Below, piece by piece: positions 16,651 to 26,102 of a stretch of 35,729 bases of DNA. Position 1 is the first letter of the stretch. The number at the start of each line of letters is the position of its first letter. The position numbers and the translations under genes are program-made. Source of the stretch: an uncultured Acetatifactor sp. (GTDB lineage Bacteria; Bacillota; Clostridia; Lachnospirales; Lachnospiraceae); contig CANQNT010000036.1 in the NCBI GenBank assembly GCA_947625255.1, positions 1 to 35,729 on the forward strand, given 5' to 3'. The notes beneath the pieces were generated by a model. That model worked only from the letters and a program-made list of their open reading frames with translations, was not told the origin of the DNA and searched no databases.

Positions 16651-17979
16651 ATGGATTTGAAACAAAAGCAGTATGCCGATCTGGGAGTCGGCGAAGCCGT
16701 ATATCAATATGGAGAGGTCATTGAAGAAAAACTGAAGGCGCGTTTTGCCGGTATTGACGCTTTGGCGGAGTTCAATCAATTGAAAGTGTTGTCCGCGTTT
16801 CAGAAAAACAGAGTGAGCGAGGCCTGTCTTTTGGGCACCACGGGTTATGGCTATAATGATTTGGGAAGAGAAACCCTGGAAAAGGTATATGCCGATGTCT
16901 TCCATACGGAGGATTGTCTGATCCGGCCCCAGATCACTTGCGGAACCCACGCCCTGGCTCTGGCGCTCATGAGCAATCTGCGACCCGGAGACGAGCTTTT
17001 TTCACCTGTGGGGAAGCCCTATGACACGCTGGAGGAGGTAATCGGCATCCGTCCTTCCAAAGGCTCCCTGGCGGAATATGGTATCACCTACAGACAAGTG
17101 GACCTGTTGCCGGACGGCGGTTTTGATTATGAGAAAATCAAGGAGGCTTTAAATGAGCGTACCCGTCTGGTAACCATTCAGCGTTCCAAGGGCTATCAGA
17201 CCAGGCCCACTTTGAGCATTGACAAAATCGGCGAGCTGATCGCCTTTATCAAAACGTGCAAACCCGACGTGCTTTGCATGGTGGACAATTCCTATGGAGA
17301 GTTTACGGAGGAGCGGGAGCCTTCCGACGTGGGCGCGGATATGGTAGTGGGTTCCCTGATCAAGAATCCCGGCGGCGGACTGGCCCCCATCGGAGGTTAT
17401 ATCGCCGGACGTAAGGAATGTGTGGAAAACGCGGCGTTCCGTCTGACCGCTCCGGGACTGGGAAAAGAAGTGGGGGCGTCCCTTCATGCCCTGCCGCAGC
17501 TTTACCAGGGCTTTTTCCTAGCCCCTACAGTGACGGCCAGCGCCTTGAAAGGCGCGATTTTCGCCGCCAACATCTATGAAAATCTGGGATTCCCCGTGAT
17601 CCCCAATGGGGAGGAGGACAGACACGACATTATCCAGGCGGTAACCCTGGGCACGCCGGAGGGCGTGATCGCTTTTTGCCAGGGGATCCAGGCAGCCTCT
17701 CCTGTGGACAGCCATGTGACGCCGGAGCCCTGGGATATGCCGGGCTATGATTCCAAGGTCATCATGGCTGCCGGCGCCTTTGTATCCGGTTCTTCCATTG
17801 AATTATCGGCGGACGCGCCCGTCAAACCTCCCTTTGCGGTGTTTTTCCAGGGCGGAATTACCTGGCCCCACGCCAGATTCGGCAACCTGCGCGCACTGCA
17901 GGCCTTGTTGGACGCGGGTGTCGTTTCGGGGCAGGATATTGAAAAAGCGAAAGAAAAATTAAGAAAAACCTCGAAATAA
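16651..17979 (+). CDS. PLP enzyme of the methionine gamma-lyase / aluminium-resistance family (YnbB-like)
   Basis: The 442-residue protein matches the YnbB-like family annotated as methionine gamma-lyase-like or aluminium resistance protein, a fold-type I PLP enzyme. Visible landmarks are GTTGYGYNDLGRE, the cofactor-binding stretch RPQITCGTHALALAL, the Asp-containing segment MVDNSYGEFTE and the probable PLP lysine K238 in GSLIKNPGGG. The C-terminus has FQGGITWPHARFG. In Bacillus a member lies close to miaA, as here, but hfq and hflX are absent from this gap. The true substrate is not established for most members, so 'lyase' should be read loosely. AAAGGAAC precedes the ATG. Confidence 0.88.
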   Translation: MDLKQKQYADLGVGEAVYQYGEVIEEKLKARFAGIDALAEFNQLKVLSAFQKNRVSEACLLGTTGYGYNDLGRETLEKVYADVFHTEDCLIRPQITCGTHALALALMSNLRPGDELFSPVGKPYDTLEEVIGIRPSKGSLAEYGITYRQVDLLPDGGFDYEKIKEALNERTRLVTIQRSKGYQTRPTLSIDKIGELIAFIKTCKPDVLCMVDNSYGEFTEEREPSDVGADMVVGSLIKNPGGGLAPIGGYIAGRKECVENAAFRLTAPGLGKEVGASLHALPQLYQGFFLAPTVTASALKGAIFAANIYENLGFPVIPNGEEDRHDIIQAVTLGTPEGVIAFCQGIQAASPVDSHVTPEPWDMPGYDSKVIMAAGAFVSGSSIELSADAPVKPPFAVFFQGGITWPHARFGNLRALQALLDAGVVSGQDIEKAKEKLRKTSK

Positions 17980-17994
17980 AATCGTCGAAATTTA

Positions 17995-18023
17995 TGTACA
18001 GATTCCGGGAAATGTGTTAGTAT
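17995..18023 (+). promoter_or_regulatory. Candidate extended -10 promoter upstream of the DUF4321-like gene and radC
   Basis: TGTACA (17995-18000) and TAGTAT (18018-18023) are 17 bases apart, with TGT directly before the -10. It lies early in the 243-base gap after the PLP enzyme gene. The rest of that gap is a GC-rich leader (18060-18110) in which I see no gene and only weak pairing. Confidence 0.4.
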
Positions 18024-18222
18024 TAAGAGAGCATTTGAAAAACGAAGCGTTTGTCGTCAGAATCGGGCCGGCGACACGCGGCGGGGGTGCCTGCACCGGC
18101 GGCGCTCAAGAAAAGCAAAGACCGTGGGAATTGCGGCAGGGTGTTTTCTGAGCGGAGGACAAGGCTGGCGGCATGAGCAGGAAATGTAACAAAAGAAGAC
18201 ACAGGAAAGTTGGGGAAATGTC

Positions 18223-18462
18223 ATGAAAAGAGTAAATTGGGTATTGCTGCTTCTGGTTCTGGTCGGATTCGTGATCGGGCGGTTCATCGGAACCTACTTT
18301 GACGGGACGTTTCTCAATTATGGACAATCTTTCGGACTTACCTCTCCGGTGGAGCTGAACATGGGCTTTGTGGTCCTGACCTTTGGTCTGCAGATCCACA
18401 TCACCATTGCCAGCGTGCTGGGTGTAGTGATTTCGTTGATTATTTATCGTTTTATCCGCTAA
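18223..18462 (+). CDS. Small two-helix membrane protein (DUF4321-like)
   Basis: This is a 79-residue protein with an N-terminal membrane helix (residues 5-25, ending GRFIGTYF), a short loop, and a second helix (about 50-76) ending in the basic tail YRFIR. The size, the GRFIG motif and the position upstream of radC and mreB agree with the clostridial DUF4321 family. No function is known. GGGGAAATG precedes the ATG, and radC starts 47 bases after the stop. Its constant placement next to the mre genes suggests an envelope role, but this is inference. Confidence 0.8.
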   Translation: MKRVNWVLLLLVLVGFVIGRFIGTYFDGTFLNYGQSFGLTSPVELNMGFVVLTFGLQIHITIASVLGVVISLIIYRFIR

Positions 18463-18509
18463 ACGTGCCTGATCAGGTCATGCGTCGGAGAAGGTCCGGA
18501 AGGAGACGT

Positions 18510-19202
18510 ATGAAAAACACGAAACAGGCTTCAACGGTTCCCAACAGGCCTTATGAGAAATTTATGGCTTACGGGGCGGAGCATTTGACGGAGAGTGAGC
18601 TTCTTGCGATCATTCTTCGCACGGGCACAAAAGATATGGACGCCACCAGGGTGGCGGAGGAAGTATTGAAACTGGCAAGGTATCCCAGGGAAGGCCTTTT
18701 GGGGCTGTATGATGTGACGCTGGACGAGCTTATGACGGTCAAAGGGGTGGGAGAGGTCAAGGCGGTGAAACTAAAGTGCCTCACGGAGTTGTCCGCCAGA
18801 ATCAGCAGCAGTACGGCCAGGGAGGGTCTTTTGTTCCATAATTCCAGAACGGTAGCGGAATATTTTATGGAGAGAATGCGCCACCGAAGTACGGAATGCG
18901 TGCTTTTGGTATCTCTGGACGCCAAGGGAATGAGCATTCGGGAAACACAGCTGTCCAGCGGCAGTGTGCAGATGTCCCTGATTTCCCCGCGGGAGATTTT
19001 TTTGGAGGCGCTGCAGAACAAGGCGGTCAACATCCTGCTGGTACACAATCATCCCAGCGGTGACCCGACTCCCAGCGCAAGCGATAAGGAGCTTACAATA
19101 CGCGTGGCACAGATGGGGGAGCAGATCGGGATTCCCCTTCTGGACCATATCGTGATCGGCGATAACAGATATGCCAGCTTTAAGGAACTGTGTTTACTAT
19201 AA
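18510..19202 (+). CDS. radC: RadC/YsxA-family JAMM-domain protein
   Basis: The 230-residue protein has an N-terminal helix-hairpin-helix region (MTVKGVGEVKAVKL, about residues 72-88) and a C-terminal JAMM metalloprotease-like fold with HNHPSGDPTPSASD (H179, H181, D192 as metal ligands). The name RadC comes from an old link to DNA repair that is now doubted; the biochemical role is unknown. The reading frame is open from 18465, but GGAAGGAG lies before the ATG at 18510, which gives the normal family N-terminus. It commonly precedes mreB in Firmicutes, as here with a 16-base gap. Confidence 0.94.
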   Translation: MKNTKQASTVPNRPYEKFMAYGAEHLTESELLAIILRTGTKDMDATRVAEEVLKLARYPREGLLGLYDVTLDELMTVKGVGEVKAVKLKCLTELSARISSSTAREGLLFHNSRTVAEYFMERMRHRSTECVLLVSLDAKGMSIRETQLSSGSVQMSLISPREIFLEALQNKAVNILLVHNHPSGDPTPSASDKELTIRVAQMGEQIGIPLLDHIVIGDNRYASFKELCLL

Positions 19203-19218
19203 GAAAGGAGCTATCACT

Positions 19219-20229
19219 TTGGCTAACAACGCATTTGGTATCGACCTCGGTACGAACAATATTAAGATTTACAATAAAAATGACGACAAAATCGTCGTGG
19301 AGAAGAATATGATCGCCATCGAGAACAAGAACACCTTGTTCGCTTATGGAGATTCGGCGTTCGAAATGTATGAAAAAGCGCCGAGCAATATCCAGATTTC
19401 TTATCCTTTGTCCAACGGCGTGATCGCTGATATAAAAAACATGGAGACTTTGGTGAAATACTTCATATCCGATCTGCAGAAAGGAAGCGCCAAGCCGGCG
19501 GATTTCCTGATCGCGGTACCCACGGATGTGACCGAGGTGGAGAAAAGAGCCTTTTACGATCTGATCCGGGATGCCAATGTGAAAGCCAAAAAAATCATGG
19601 TAGTGGAAAAAGCCGTGGCGGACGGTCTGGGAATGGAGATTGACGTCAAGAATTCCCAGGGCGTTCTGGTGGTCAATGTGGGCTATGAGACAACGGAAAT
19701 TTCCATTCTTTCGCTGGGAGGAATCGTGCTGAGCCGTCTGATCAAGGTAGGCGGCGCGAAGTTCGATGACGCGATCCGCACCGCGGTGCGGAAGGAATTC
19801 AGCCTGGTCATCGGAGGCAAGACGGCGGAGGCTGTGAAAATCGCCTTGAACGAACTGCAGGAAAGCGGACGGGGCGCCGTAGTCTACGGCCGGGACATCG
19901 TGACAGGGCTTCCGGTGGAACGGGAGATTCCCACGAAGCTGGTGGACGAGTCCCTGGAGGAGCATTTCAATACCATTGTGGATAACGTAAAAGTGATTCT
20001 GGAGAGGACGCCTCCCGAGCTGGCTGCGGATATTTATCGCCACGGCATTTATTTAACGGGCGGCGCCTCCCAGACCGGACGGCTGGCAGAATGTATCGCG
20101 CAGGGGACAAGACTGAGAGTGAATGTTTCCGAAAATCCGATTACCAGTGTGGCCCTGGGGCTCTCCAAGATCATCAAGGATGATAATTATAAAACGGTAG
20201 CCTATGCGATTGAAGGGATGAGTAAATGA
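19219..20229 (+). CDS. mreB: Rod shape-determining protein MreB (divergent actin homologue)
   Basis: The 336-residue bacterial actin forms membrane-bound filaments that direct lateral wall synthesis. The start is TTG at 19219, with AAAGGAG eight bases upstream, giving MANNAFGIDLGTNN. The phosphate-1 motif (FGIDLGTNN), E130 in VVEKAVADG and the adenosine motif LTGGASQTG are visible. The phosphate-2 motif is unusual: VVNVGYETTE at 151-160 in place of the usual VDIGGGTTE, so the conserved Asp is N153. The gene overlaps mreC by four bases (ATGA). Followed by mreC, mreD and mrdA, it is the MreB of the elongasome rather than Mbl. Confidence 0.94.
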   Translation: MANNAFGIDLGTNNIKIYNKNDDKIVVEKNMIAIENKNTLFAYGDSAFEMYEKAPSNIQISYPLSNGVIADIKNMETLVKYFISDLQKGSAKPADFLIAVPTDVTEVEKRAFYDLIRDANVKAKKIMVVEKAVADGLGMEIDVKNSQGVLVVNVGYETTEISILSLGGIVLSRLIKVGGAKFDDAIRTAVRKEFSLVIGGKTAEAVKIALNELQESGRGAVVYGRDIVTGLPVEREIPTKLVDESLEEHFNTIVDNVKVILERTPPELAADIYRHGIYLTGGASQTGRLAECIAQGTRLRVNVSENPITSVALGLSKIIKDDNYKTVAYAIEGMSK

Positions 20230-21110
20230 GCCCAATCATAAAAAGAAAAGGGGAGAGATTTACTTTACCGAGTAAATATCTCCTTTTTATTTTAACAGTG
20301 TTGTGCAGTGTCGCCATGCTTTTGACTTTTGGCACGGATCTTTTCAACGGGCCGTTTAACACCGTGGCGGGATATGTGGTGCTTCCTTTTCAGGAGGGAA
20401 TCAGCGAGGCCGGGAGCTGGCTTGCCAACCGCTCCGAGGAGTTGGTGCAGATCCGACAGCTTCTTGAGGAAAACGAACGCCTGCAGGAACAGGTGGCGAA
20501 ACTGACCAGCGAAAATACGATCCTGCAGCAGGAGCGCTATGAGTTGACCAGACTTCAGGAGCTGATGGAGCTTAAGGAAAAATACAGCCAATATGACACG
20601 GTGGGCGCCAGGATCATCAGCAGAGATTCCAGCAACTGGTATTCCAATTTCACGGTGAACAAGGGCTATGAGGATGGAATAGCGGCGGACATGAACGTGA
20701 TGGCGGACGGCGGACTGGTAGGACGCGTCACTTCCGTAGGCCCTAATTGGGCCAAAGTGACGGCCATTATTTCCGACAATTCCAATGTGAGCGGTGCCGT
20801 GATGCCGTCCGGGGTCACGCTGATGGTCTCCGGGGATTTGATGCTCATGCGGGACGGCGTGATCCGCTTCGGTCAGCTTCTGGACAGCGAAAACGAGGTG
20901 GAGCCGGGCGGCAAGGTAGTGACTTCCAGCATCAGCGATAAATATTTGTCCGATATTTTGATCGGATACATCGACTCCGTAACTCTGGACGCCAACAACC
21001 TGACCAAATCAGGAACCATAACGCCGGTGGTGGATTTTGAACATTTGGAAGAGGTGCTGATCATCACCCAGCTGAAACAATCGGTGAATGAAGAAGACGC
21101 CTTGGATTAA
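20226..21110 (+). CDS. mreC: Rod shape-determining protein MreC
   Basis: The 294-residue bitopic protein has one membrane helix (residues 12-33), a coiled coil (about 60-118, rich in E, L and Q: LLEENERLQEQVAKL) and a periplasm-facing beta domain (about 120-280, with DGLVGRV-like DGGLVGRVTSVGP). MreC dimers link MreB, MreD and the PBP2/RodA synthase. The ATG overlaps the mreB stop, so translation is probably coupled. The length is typical. Confidence 0.95.
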   Translation: MSPIIKRKGERFTLPSKYLLFILTVLCSVAMLLTFGTDLFNGPFNTVAGYVVLPFQEGISEAGSWLANRSEELVQIRQLLEENERLQEQVAKLTSENTILQQERYELTRLQELMELKEKYSQYDTVGARIISRDSSNWYSNFTVNKGYEDGIAADMNVMADGGLVGRVTSVGPNWAKVTAIISDNSNVSGAVMPSGVTLMVSGDLMLMRDGVIRFGQLLDSENEVEPGGKVVTSSISDKYLSDILIGYIDSVTLDANNLTKSGTITPVVDFEHLEEVLIITQLKQSVNEEDALD

Positions 21111-21123
21111 TCGGGAGATCAAT

Positions 21124-21642
21124 ATGCTTAGAAAGATTATCACGGCAGTTCTCATTCTGTTTTGCTTCATTCTGCAGACCACGGTGTTCAGAAGTCTGGA
21201 TTTTGGGGGAATCATCCCTAATCTGATGGTGATTCTGACTTCCTCTTTTGGATTTATGCGAGGAGAACGGGAGGGCCTGCTGATCGGTTTTTTCTGCGGA
21301 TTGCTGTGTGACATTTTCTCCGGCGATATGCTGGGATTTTATGCCATGGTACTGATGTACCTGGGATTTTTGAACGGAAAGTTCAATCAGATTTTTTATC
21401 CGGAGGATATCAAGCTTCCCCTGGCGCTGATCGTTGTGAGCGATTTTACCTACGGGATTGTTTGTTATGTATTGCTGTTTTTGCTGCGGGGGAAATTTGA
21501 TTTTCTCTCCTATGTGGCGGGCATTATCCTGCCGGAAGCGATTTATACCATTGTTGTGACATTTGTGTTGTATCCAATCGTATTGAAGATCAATGAACGG
21601 TTGGAAGCGAGAGAAAAAAGGAGCGCGCAGATATTTGTTTGA
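21124..21642 (+). CDS. mreD: Rod shape-determining protein MreD
   Basis: This 172-residue, very hydrophobic protein has about five membrane helices, with PNLMVILTSSFGFMRGEREG and GFFCGLLCDIF as in MreD. It completes the MreBCD complex. The frame is open further upstream, but GGGAGAT before the ATG at 21124 and the typical MLRKI opening fix the start, 13 bases after mreC. Its 3' end overlaps the likely mrdA start by eight bases. Confidence 0.92.
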   Translation: MLRKIITAVLILFCFILQTTVFRSLDFGGIIPNLMVILTSSFGFMRGEREGLLIGFFCGLLCDIFSGDMLGFYAMVLMYLGFLNGKFNQIFYPEDIKLPLALIVVSDFTYGIVCYVLLFLLRGKFDFLSYVAGIILPEAIYTIVVTFVLYPIVLKINERLEAREKRSAQIFV

Positions 21643-24526
21643 CGAATGGATAGAAAAGGTGAAAAGCATTATCACCAGCCGTTCAACGGTACTGGCGTTG
21701 ATGGTTCTGGTATTGGGCGTGATTCTGGTCTATCGCTGCTTCGATCTCCAGATCGTTCAGGGGCAGGAATATCTGGACGAGTTTGTGCTTAAGACCGAGA
21801 AAACAAGGGATATTGCCAGCAGCAGAGGGCGGGTCCTGGATCGAAACGGCAAAGTACTGGCCTATAATGAACTGGCCTATTCCGTGAAGATCGAGGACGT
21901 ATATGAATCCGGCATGAATGCCTCCGAAAAGAATCGTCTGATGAATGAGAACGTCAGCCGCCTGATCAATATGATTGAACGGAACGGGGATACCATCATT
22001 TCGGATTTTAACGTTGTTTTGGATGAAAACAATGAATTCCAATATAACGTGGAGGGCCGCAGTCTGCTTCGTTTCCTGGCGGATGTTTACGGACATTCCT
22101 ACACGGATGATCTGGAAGAAGACGAACGCTCCGCCACTGCCGGGGAACTAATGGAGTACCTGGGTCAGGAATTCCAGATCGGGGCCAGAGAGACGGAAGG
22201 TGATTCGGACAGCGACTTTATCGTAGGAAAAGGATATACCCGTAAGGAGCAGCTAAAGATCACCACAGTGCGATATGCCATGAGGCTGACGCGATTCCGT
22301 AAATACATCGGGACCACGGTGGCAAAGGACGTCAGCGAACGGACTGTGGCCGTTATCATGGAAAATTCCGATATTCTTAAGGGCGTGACCATCGAAGAGG
22401 ACACGGTAAGAAGATATGTGGACAGCGTATATTTCGCGCAAATGCTGGGTTATACGGGCAAGATTTCCTCCGAAGCCCTGGAGACGCTCAACGCCGCGGA
22501 AGCCGCGACAGGCGGTAATCCGGAGCGTTATGACATCAATGACATGGTGGGACGAAGCGGGATTGAGGAATATATGGAGAGCTACCTGCAGGGAATCAAG
22601 GGCAGTGAAACGGTGGTGGTGGATTCCACCGGAAAGACCTTGGAGGTGAAGGACCGGGTGGAACCTATAGCCGGCCAGGATGTGTACTTAACCATTGACG
22701 CGGACCTGACGATCGCCATTTATCATATTTTGGAACAGCATATCGCGGGTATTGTATCCGATAAAATACGTAATATCAAGGAATATAATGCTGACGCCAA
22801 CTCCAGCAACAAGGATATCCCGATTCCGATCTATGACGTTTATTTTGCGGTGATAGATAACAGCGTCGTGGATATGGGACATTTTAGTGCCCCGGATGCC
22901 AGGGAAACAGAACGGGCCGTTTATGAAAAATATCTGGAATACAAGGAGGGCGTCTATGAAAAGCTGAGAGAAGAGCTTTTGGAGAAAAAGACCCCCTATA
23001 ATAAACTGAGCAAGGAATACCAGGTCTATCAGAGCAATATTGTGTCCTTGCTTTATGACAATGGTGTCATCGATACCGCAAAGGTGGACGAGACAAACGC
23101 CACATATCTGGCGTGGACCAGGCAGGAAGTGATCAGCCTGAACGAGTATCTGAATTTCTGTATCGGTGAGCGTTGGCTCGACGTAAGCAGGCTGAATCTG
23201 GAGGAACAATATGTGGATTCCTCGGAAACTTTTGATCAATTGATAGAATACATTCTTCAAATGCTTGACGGAAACGTGAATTTTCAAAAAAAACTTTATA
23301 AATATATGCTTTTGAATGATGTGATTTCCGGCAAAGATGTTTGTATGCTTTTGTGCGAACAAAAGGCAGTGGAAATAGATCCCGATGACGAAGAAAATCT
23401 ATACGATGGAAAGTTATCCGCCTATCAGTTCATGATGAACCGAATTCTCAATCTGGATATCACGCCGGCACAGCTCGCCCTGGATCCCTGCAACGGATCC
23501 GCGGTGGTCACTGACGTGAATACGGGAGAAGTGTTGGCCATGGTAACTTATCCGGGTTATGACAACAACCTGATGGCCAATACCGTGGACGCGGAATACT
23601 ATGCCAGGCTCTATGCGGACAAGTCCAATCCGTTTATTAATTATGCCACCCAGTTCAAGGCCGCCCCCGGATCCACCTTTAAGATGGTGACCGCTACGGC
23701 GGGTCTTATGGAGGGAGCGATTGATTTGAATTCCCGTATCAACTGCGTCGGAACCTTTACCGCCATCGAGCCATCGCCCAGATGTTGGTCAAGGTGGGGA
23801 CACGGTTCCCTGAACGTGGTAGGGGGCATTCAGAATTCCTGCAACTATTTCTTTTATGAAGTGGGATACCGCCTGGCCAACGGAGATGTCTCCTATAATG
23901 ACAAATCAGGAATTGACACCCTGGCCAAGTACGCGGACCTATACGGATTATCGGAAAAATCCGGAGTGGAGGTTCCCGAATATTCGCCTAACGTATCCGT
24001 TTCCGACGCGGTGCGTTCTGCCATTGGACAAGGCTCCAACAGCTATACTTCCGTCGCCCTGGCAAGGTATGTGGCGACCGTGGCCAATGGGGGAACCTGC
24101 TATAACCTGACACTTTTGGACAGGGTGACGGATTCCGAAGGGAATCTGGTCATCGATTATGAGCCGGTAGTGCGCAACACCATTGAAATGCCCCAGGGCT
24201 TCTGGGATGCCATTCACACCGGGATGCGGAAAGTGGTGGAGGGAAAGAGCTATTTCAACGATCTGGCCGTAAAGGTGGCGGGAAAGACCGGTACCGCCGA
24301 GCAGATTAAGACCCGTGCGAATCATGCCTTATTCGTGGGCTATGCGCCCTATGAGGAGCCGGAGCTGGCGTTTTCCGTCCGTATTCCTTTCGGTTATTCC
24401 TCCGACTATGCCGCGCAAGTGACAAGGGATATCATAAGATACTATTATGGACTTGCTGAAGAAGAAGACCTCATAACCGGGACGGCCAATGAGTCCAATG
24501 AGGGAATATCCATGAACGAGATGTAA
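21635..24526 (+). CDS. mrdA: Penicillin-binding protein 2 (elongasome transpeptidase) with large insertion
   Basis: This class B PBP cross-links lateral wall peptidoglycan with RodA. From the TTG at 21635 (AAAGGAG 11-12 bases upstream) it has 963 residues: membrane helix 17-36, dimerisation domain with SSRGRVLDRNG, and transpeptidase with S680/K683 in GSTFKM, S735/N737 in NSCNYFF and K884 in GKTGTAEQ. Classic PBP2 is about 600-700 residues. The excess is mainly a charged, Tyr-rich stretch of about 230 residues (nucleotides about 22750-23450), between VYLTIDADLTIAIYHILEQ and PCNGSAVVTDVNTGEVLAM. An ATG at 21593 in the same frame is the alternative start but has no ribosome site. Confidence 0.94.
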   Translation: MFDEWIEKVKSIITSRSTVLALMVLVLGVILVYRCFDLQIVQGQEYLDEFVLKTEKTRDIASSRGRVLDRNGKVLAYNELAYSVKIEDVYESGMNASEKNRLMNENVSRLINMIERNGDTIISDFNVVLDENNEFQYNVEGRSLLRFLADVYGHSYTDDLEEDERSATAGELMEYLGQEFQIGARETEGDSDSDFIVGKGYTRKEQLKITTVRYAMRLTRFRKYIGTTVAKDVSERTVAVIMENSDILKGVTIEEDTVRRYVDSVYFAQMLGYTGKISSEALETLNAAEAATGGNPERYDINDMVGRSGIEEYMESYLQGIKGSETVVVDSTGKTLEVKDRVEPIAGQDVYLTIDADLTIAIYHILEQHIAGIVSDKIRNIKEYNADANSSNKDIPIPIYDVYFAVIDNSVVDMGHFSAPDARETERAVYEKYLEYKEGVYEKLREELLEKKTPYNKLSKEYQVYQSNIVSLLYDNGVIDTAKVDETNATYLAWTRQEVISLNEYLNFCIGERWLDVSRLNLEEQYVDSSETFDQLIEYILQMLDGNVNFQKKLYKYMLLNDVISGKDVCMLLCEQKAVEIDPDDEENLYDGKLSAYQFMMNRILNLDITPAQLALDPCNGSAVVTDVNTGEVLAMVTYPGYDNNLMANTVDAEYYARLYADKSNPFINYATQFKAAPGSTFKMVTATAGLMEGAIDLNSRINCVGTFTAIEPSPRCWSRWGHGSLNVVGGIQNSCNYFFYEVGYRLANGDVSYNDKSGIDTLAKYADLYGLSEKSGVEVPEYSPNVSVSDAVRSAIGQGSNSYTSVALARYVATVANGGTCYNLTLLDRVTDSEGNLVIDYEPVVRNTIEMPQGFWDAIHTGMRKVVEGKSYFNDLAVKVAGKTGTAEQIKTRANHALFVGYAPYEEPELAFSVRIPFGYSSDYAAQVTRDIIRYYYGLAEEEDLITGTANESNEGISMNEM

Positions 24527-24554
24527 CCCTGCCACACAAAACGGAGGTGTCACT

Positions 24555-25226
24555 ATGAACGAAGCCGTGGTATTGAAAAGTTATCAAAAGGGGATTGAAA
24601 TCCGACTGAACCCAGACGTATCCTTCGATGAGATTTTAAATGAACTGTCCTGGAAATTTTCCCAGTCGAAAGCTTTTTTTGGAACTTCCAGAGTTGCCAT
24701 TTCTCTGGAGGGACGCAAGCTTTCCTCCCGGGAGGAGATTCAGATTCTGGATACGATCAACCAAAGCAGCGATGTCAAGGTGGTCTGTATTGTTGGAAAG
24801 GATCAGGAAACGGACAAGATTTTCATGAAAGCTTTAAAACAGATGGAGAGACACCTTGTAGGAGGAGATGAGGGTCAGTTTTATCGGGGAAGTCTGAAAA
24901 ATCACGAGCGACTGGAAACAGAGACAAGCATCATTATTCTCGGGGACGTGCATCCCGGATGTACCGTGGTCTCTACCAGGGACATTCTTATCCTGGGAGG
25001 CTTGTACGGTACCGCTTATGCGGGCGGCAGCGGAGAAGAAGGTCATTATATCGTAGCGCTTGAAATGGAGCCGGAGTCCCTGACGATCGGCGATTTCAAA
25101 TATCAAACCAAAAACCTGAGAAAAAGGAGATTGATACAGCCCAAGGTACAGCCGAAGATCGCCTATGTGAAAAACAAGAGAATCGTGTTTGAACCGCTTA
25201 CGAAAGAATTGCTGGATACTTTCTAA
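24555..25226 (+). CDS. minC: Septum site-determining protein MinC
   Basis: The 223-residue FtsZ inhibitor has an N-terminal domain (about 1-100) and a C-terminal beta-helix domain (about 105-205), shown by LKNHERLETETSIIILGDVHPGCTVVS and ILGGLYGTAYAG. The C-terminal domain binds MinD. GGAGGTG precedes the ATG, 28 bases after mrdA. The inner face of the beta helix keeps the G..V pattern, so it looks functional. The presence of minC, minD and minE together in the mre operon points to an oscillating Min system rather than a DivIVA-anchored one. Confidence 0.94.
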   Translation: MNEAVVLKSYQKGIEIRLNPDVSFDEILNELSWKFSQSKAFFGTSRVAISLEGRKLSSREEIQILDTINQSSDVKVVCIVGKDQETDKIFMKALKQMERHLVGGDEGQFYRGSLKNHERLETETSIIILGDVHPGCTVVSTRDILILGGLYGTAYAGGSGEEGHYIVALEMEPESLTIGDFKYQTKNLRKRRLIQPKVQPKIAYVKNKRIVFEPLTKELLDTF

Positions 25227-25290
25227 ACGGAAAGTGTACGGCGGACGACAAAATCTAATCGGAGCCCAAAAAGGTGGAAATGGAGGAATT

Positions 25291-26088
25291 ATGAGTAATC
25301 CCGAAGTAATTGTCGTCACGTCAGGAAAAGGCGGTGTGGGGAAGACCACCACAACTGCAAACGTAGGAACGGGTCTTGCGAAGCTGGGCAAAAAGGTCTG
25401 TCTGATCGACACAGATATCGGACTGCGGAATCTTGATGTCGTAATGGGACTGGAAAACAGAATCGTCTATAATCTGGTGGACGTGGTGGACGGAAATTGC
25501 CGCGTAAAGCAGGCTCTCATACGCGACAAGCGTAATCCAGGTCTGTATCTGATGCCTTCCGCCCAAACCAAGGATAAGAGCGCCGTGTCCCCGGGGCAGA
25601 TGATCAAGGTCATTGAGCATCTGAAAGAACAATTTGACTATGTGCTCCTGGACTGTCCGGCAGGAATCGAACAGGGATTTCAAAACGCCATCGCCGGAGC
25701 CGACAGGGCCCTGGTGGTTACGACGCCCGAGGTGTCCGCCATCCGGGACGCAGACCGCATTATCGGCCTATTAGAAGCCAATGGTTTCAAACAGATTGAT
25801 CTGCTGATCAATCGCCTCAGGACGGATATGGTGAAGCGGGGAGACATGATGTCGGCTTCAGACGTTGTTGACATTCTGGCGATTCCGCTGATCGGCATTG
25901 TACCGGATGATGAGAGCGTGGTAATTTCTACCAATCAGGGAGAGCCTCTGGTGGGAAATGACAGTCCGGCCGGCAGAGCTTATGCGAACGTGGTCAGGAG
26001 AGTATTGGGCGAGGAGGTCCCTTTCCTGAATTTTGAACGGGGGATTTCTTTCTGGACCAGAGTGACGGGTATTTTTCATAAGGTTTAG
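25291..26088 (+). CDS. minD: Septum site-determining protein MinD
   Basis: The 265-residue membrane ATPase has the deviant Walker A motif SGKGGVGKTTT (K13 and K18), LIDTDIGLRNLDVVMGLE and DCPAGIEQGF. Its C-terminus (FWTRVTGIFHKV) is the amphipathic membrane-targeting helix. MinD recruits MinC to the membrane, and MinE stimulates its ATPase. GGAGGAATT fixes the ATG at 25291, and the open frame upstream of it overlaps minC and is not real coding. All key residues are present. Confidence 0.97.
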   Translation: MSNPEVIVVTSGKGGVGKTTTTANVGTGLAKLGKKVCLIDTDIGLRNLDVVMGLENRIVYNLVDVVDGNCRVKQALIRDKRNPGLYLMPSAQTKDKSAVSPGQMIKVIEHLKEQFDYVLLDCPAGIEQGFQNAIAGADRALVVTTPEVSAIRDADRIIGLLEANGFKQIDLLINRLRTDMVKRGDMMSASDVVDILAIPLIGIVPDDESVVISTNQGEPLVGNDSPAGRAYANVVRRVLGEEVPFLNFERGISFWTRVTGIFHKV

Positions 26089-26102
26089 GGAGGGATGCAG
26101 AT

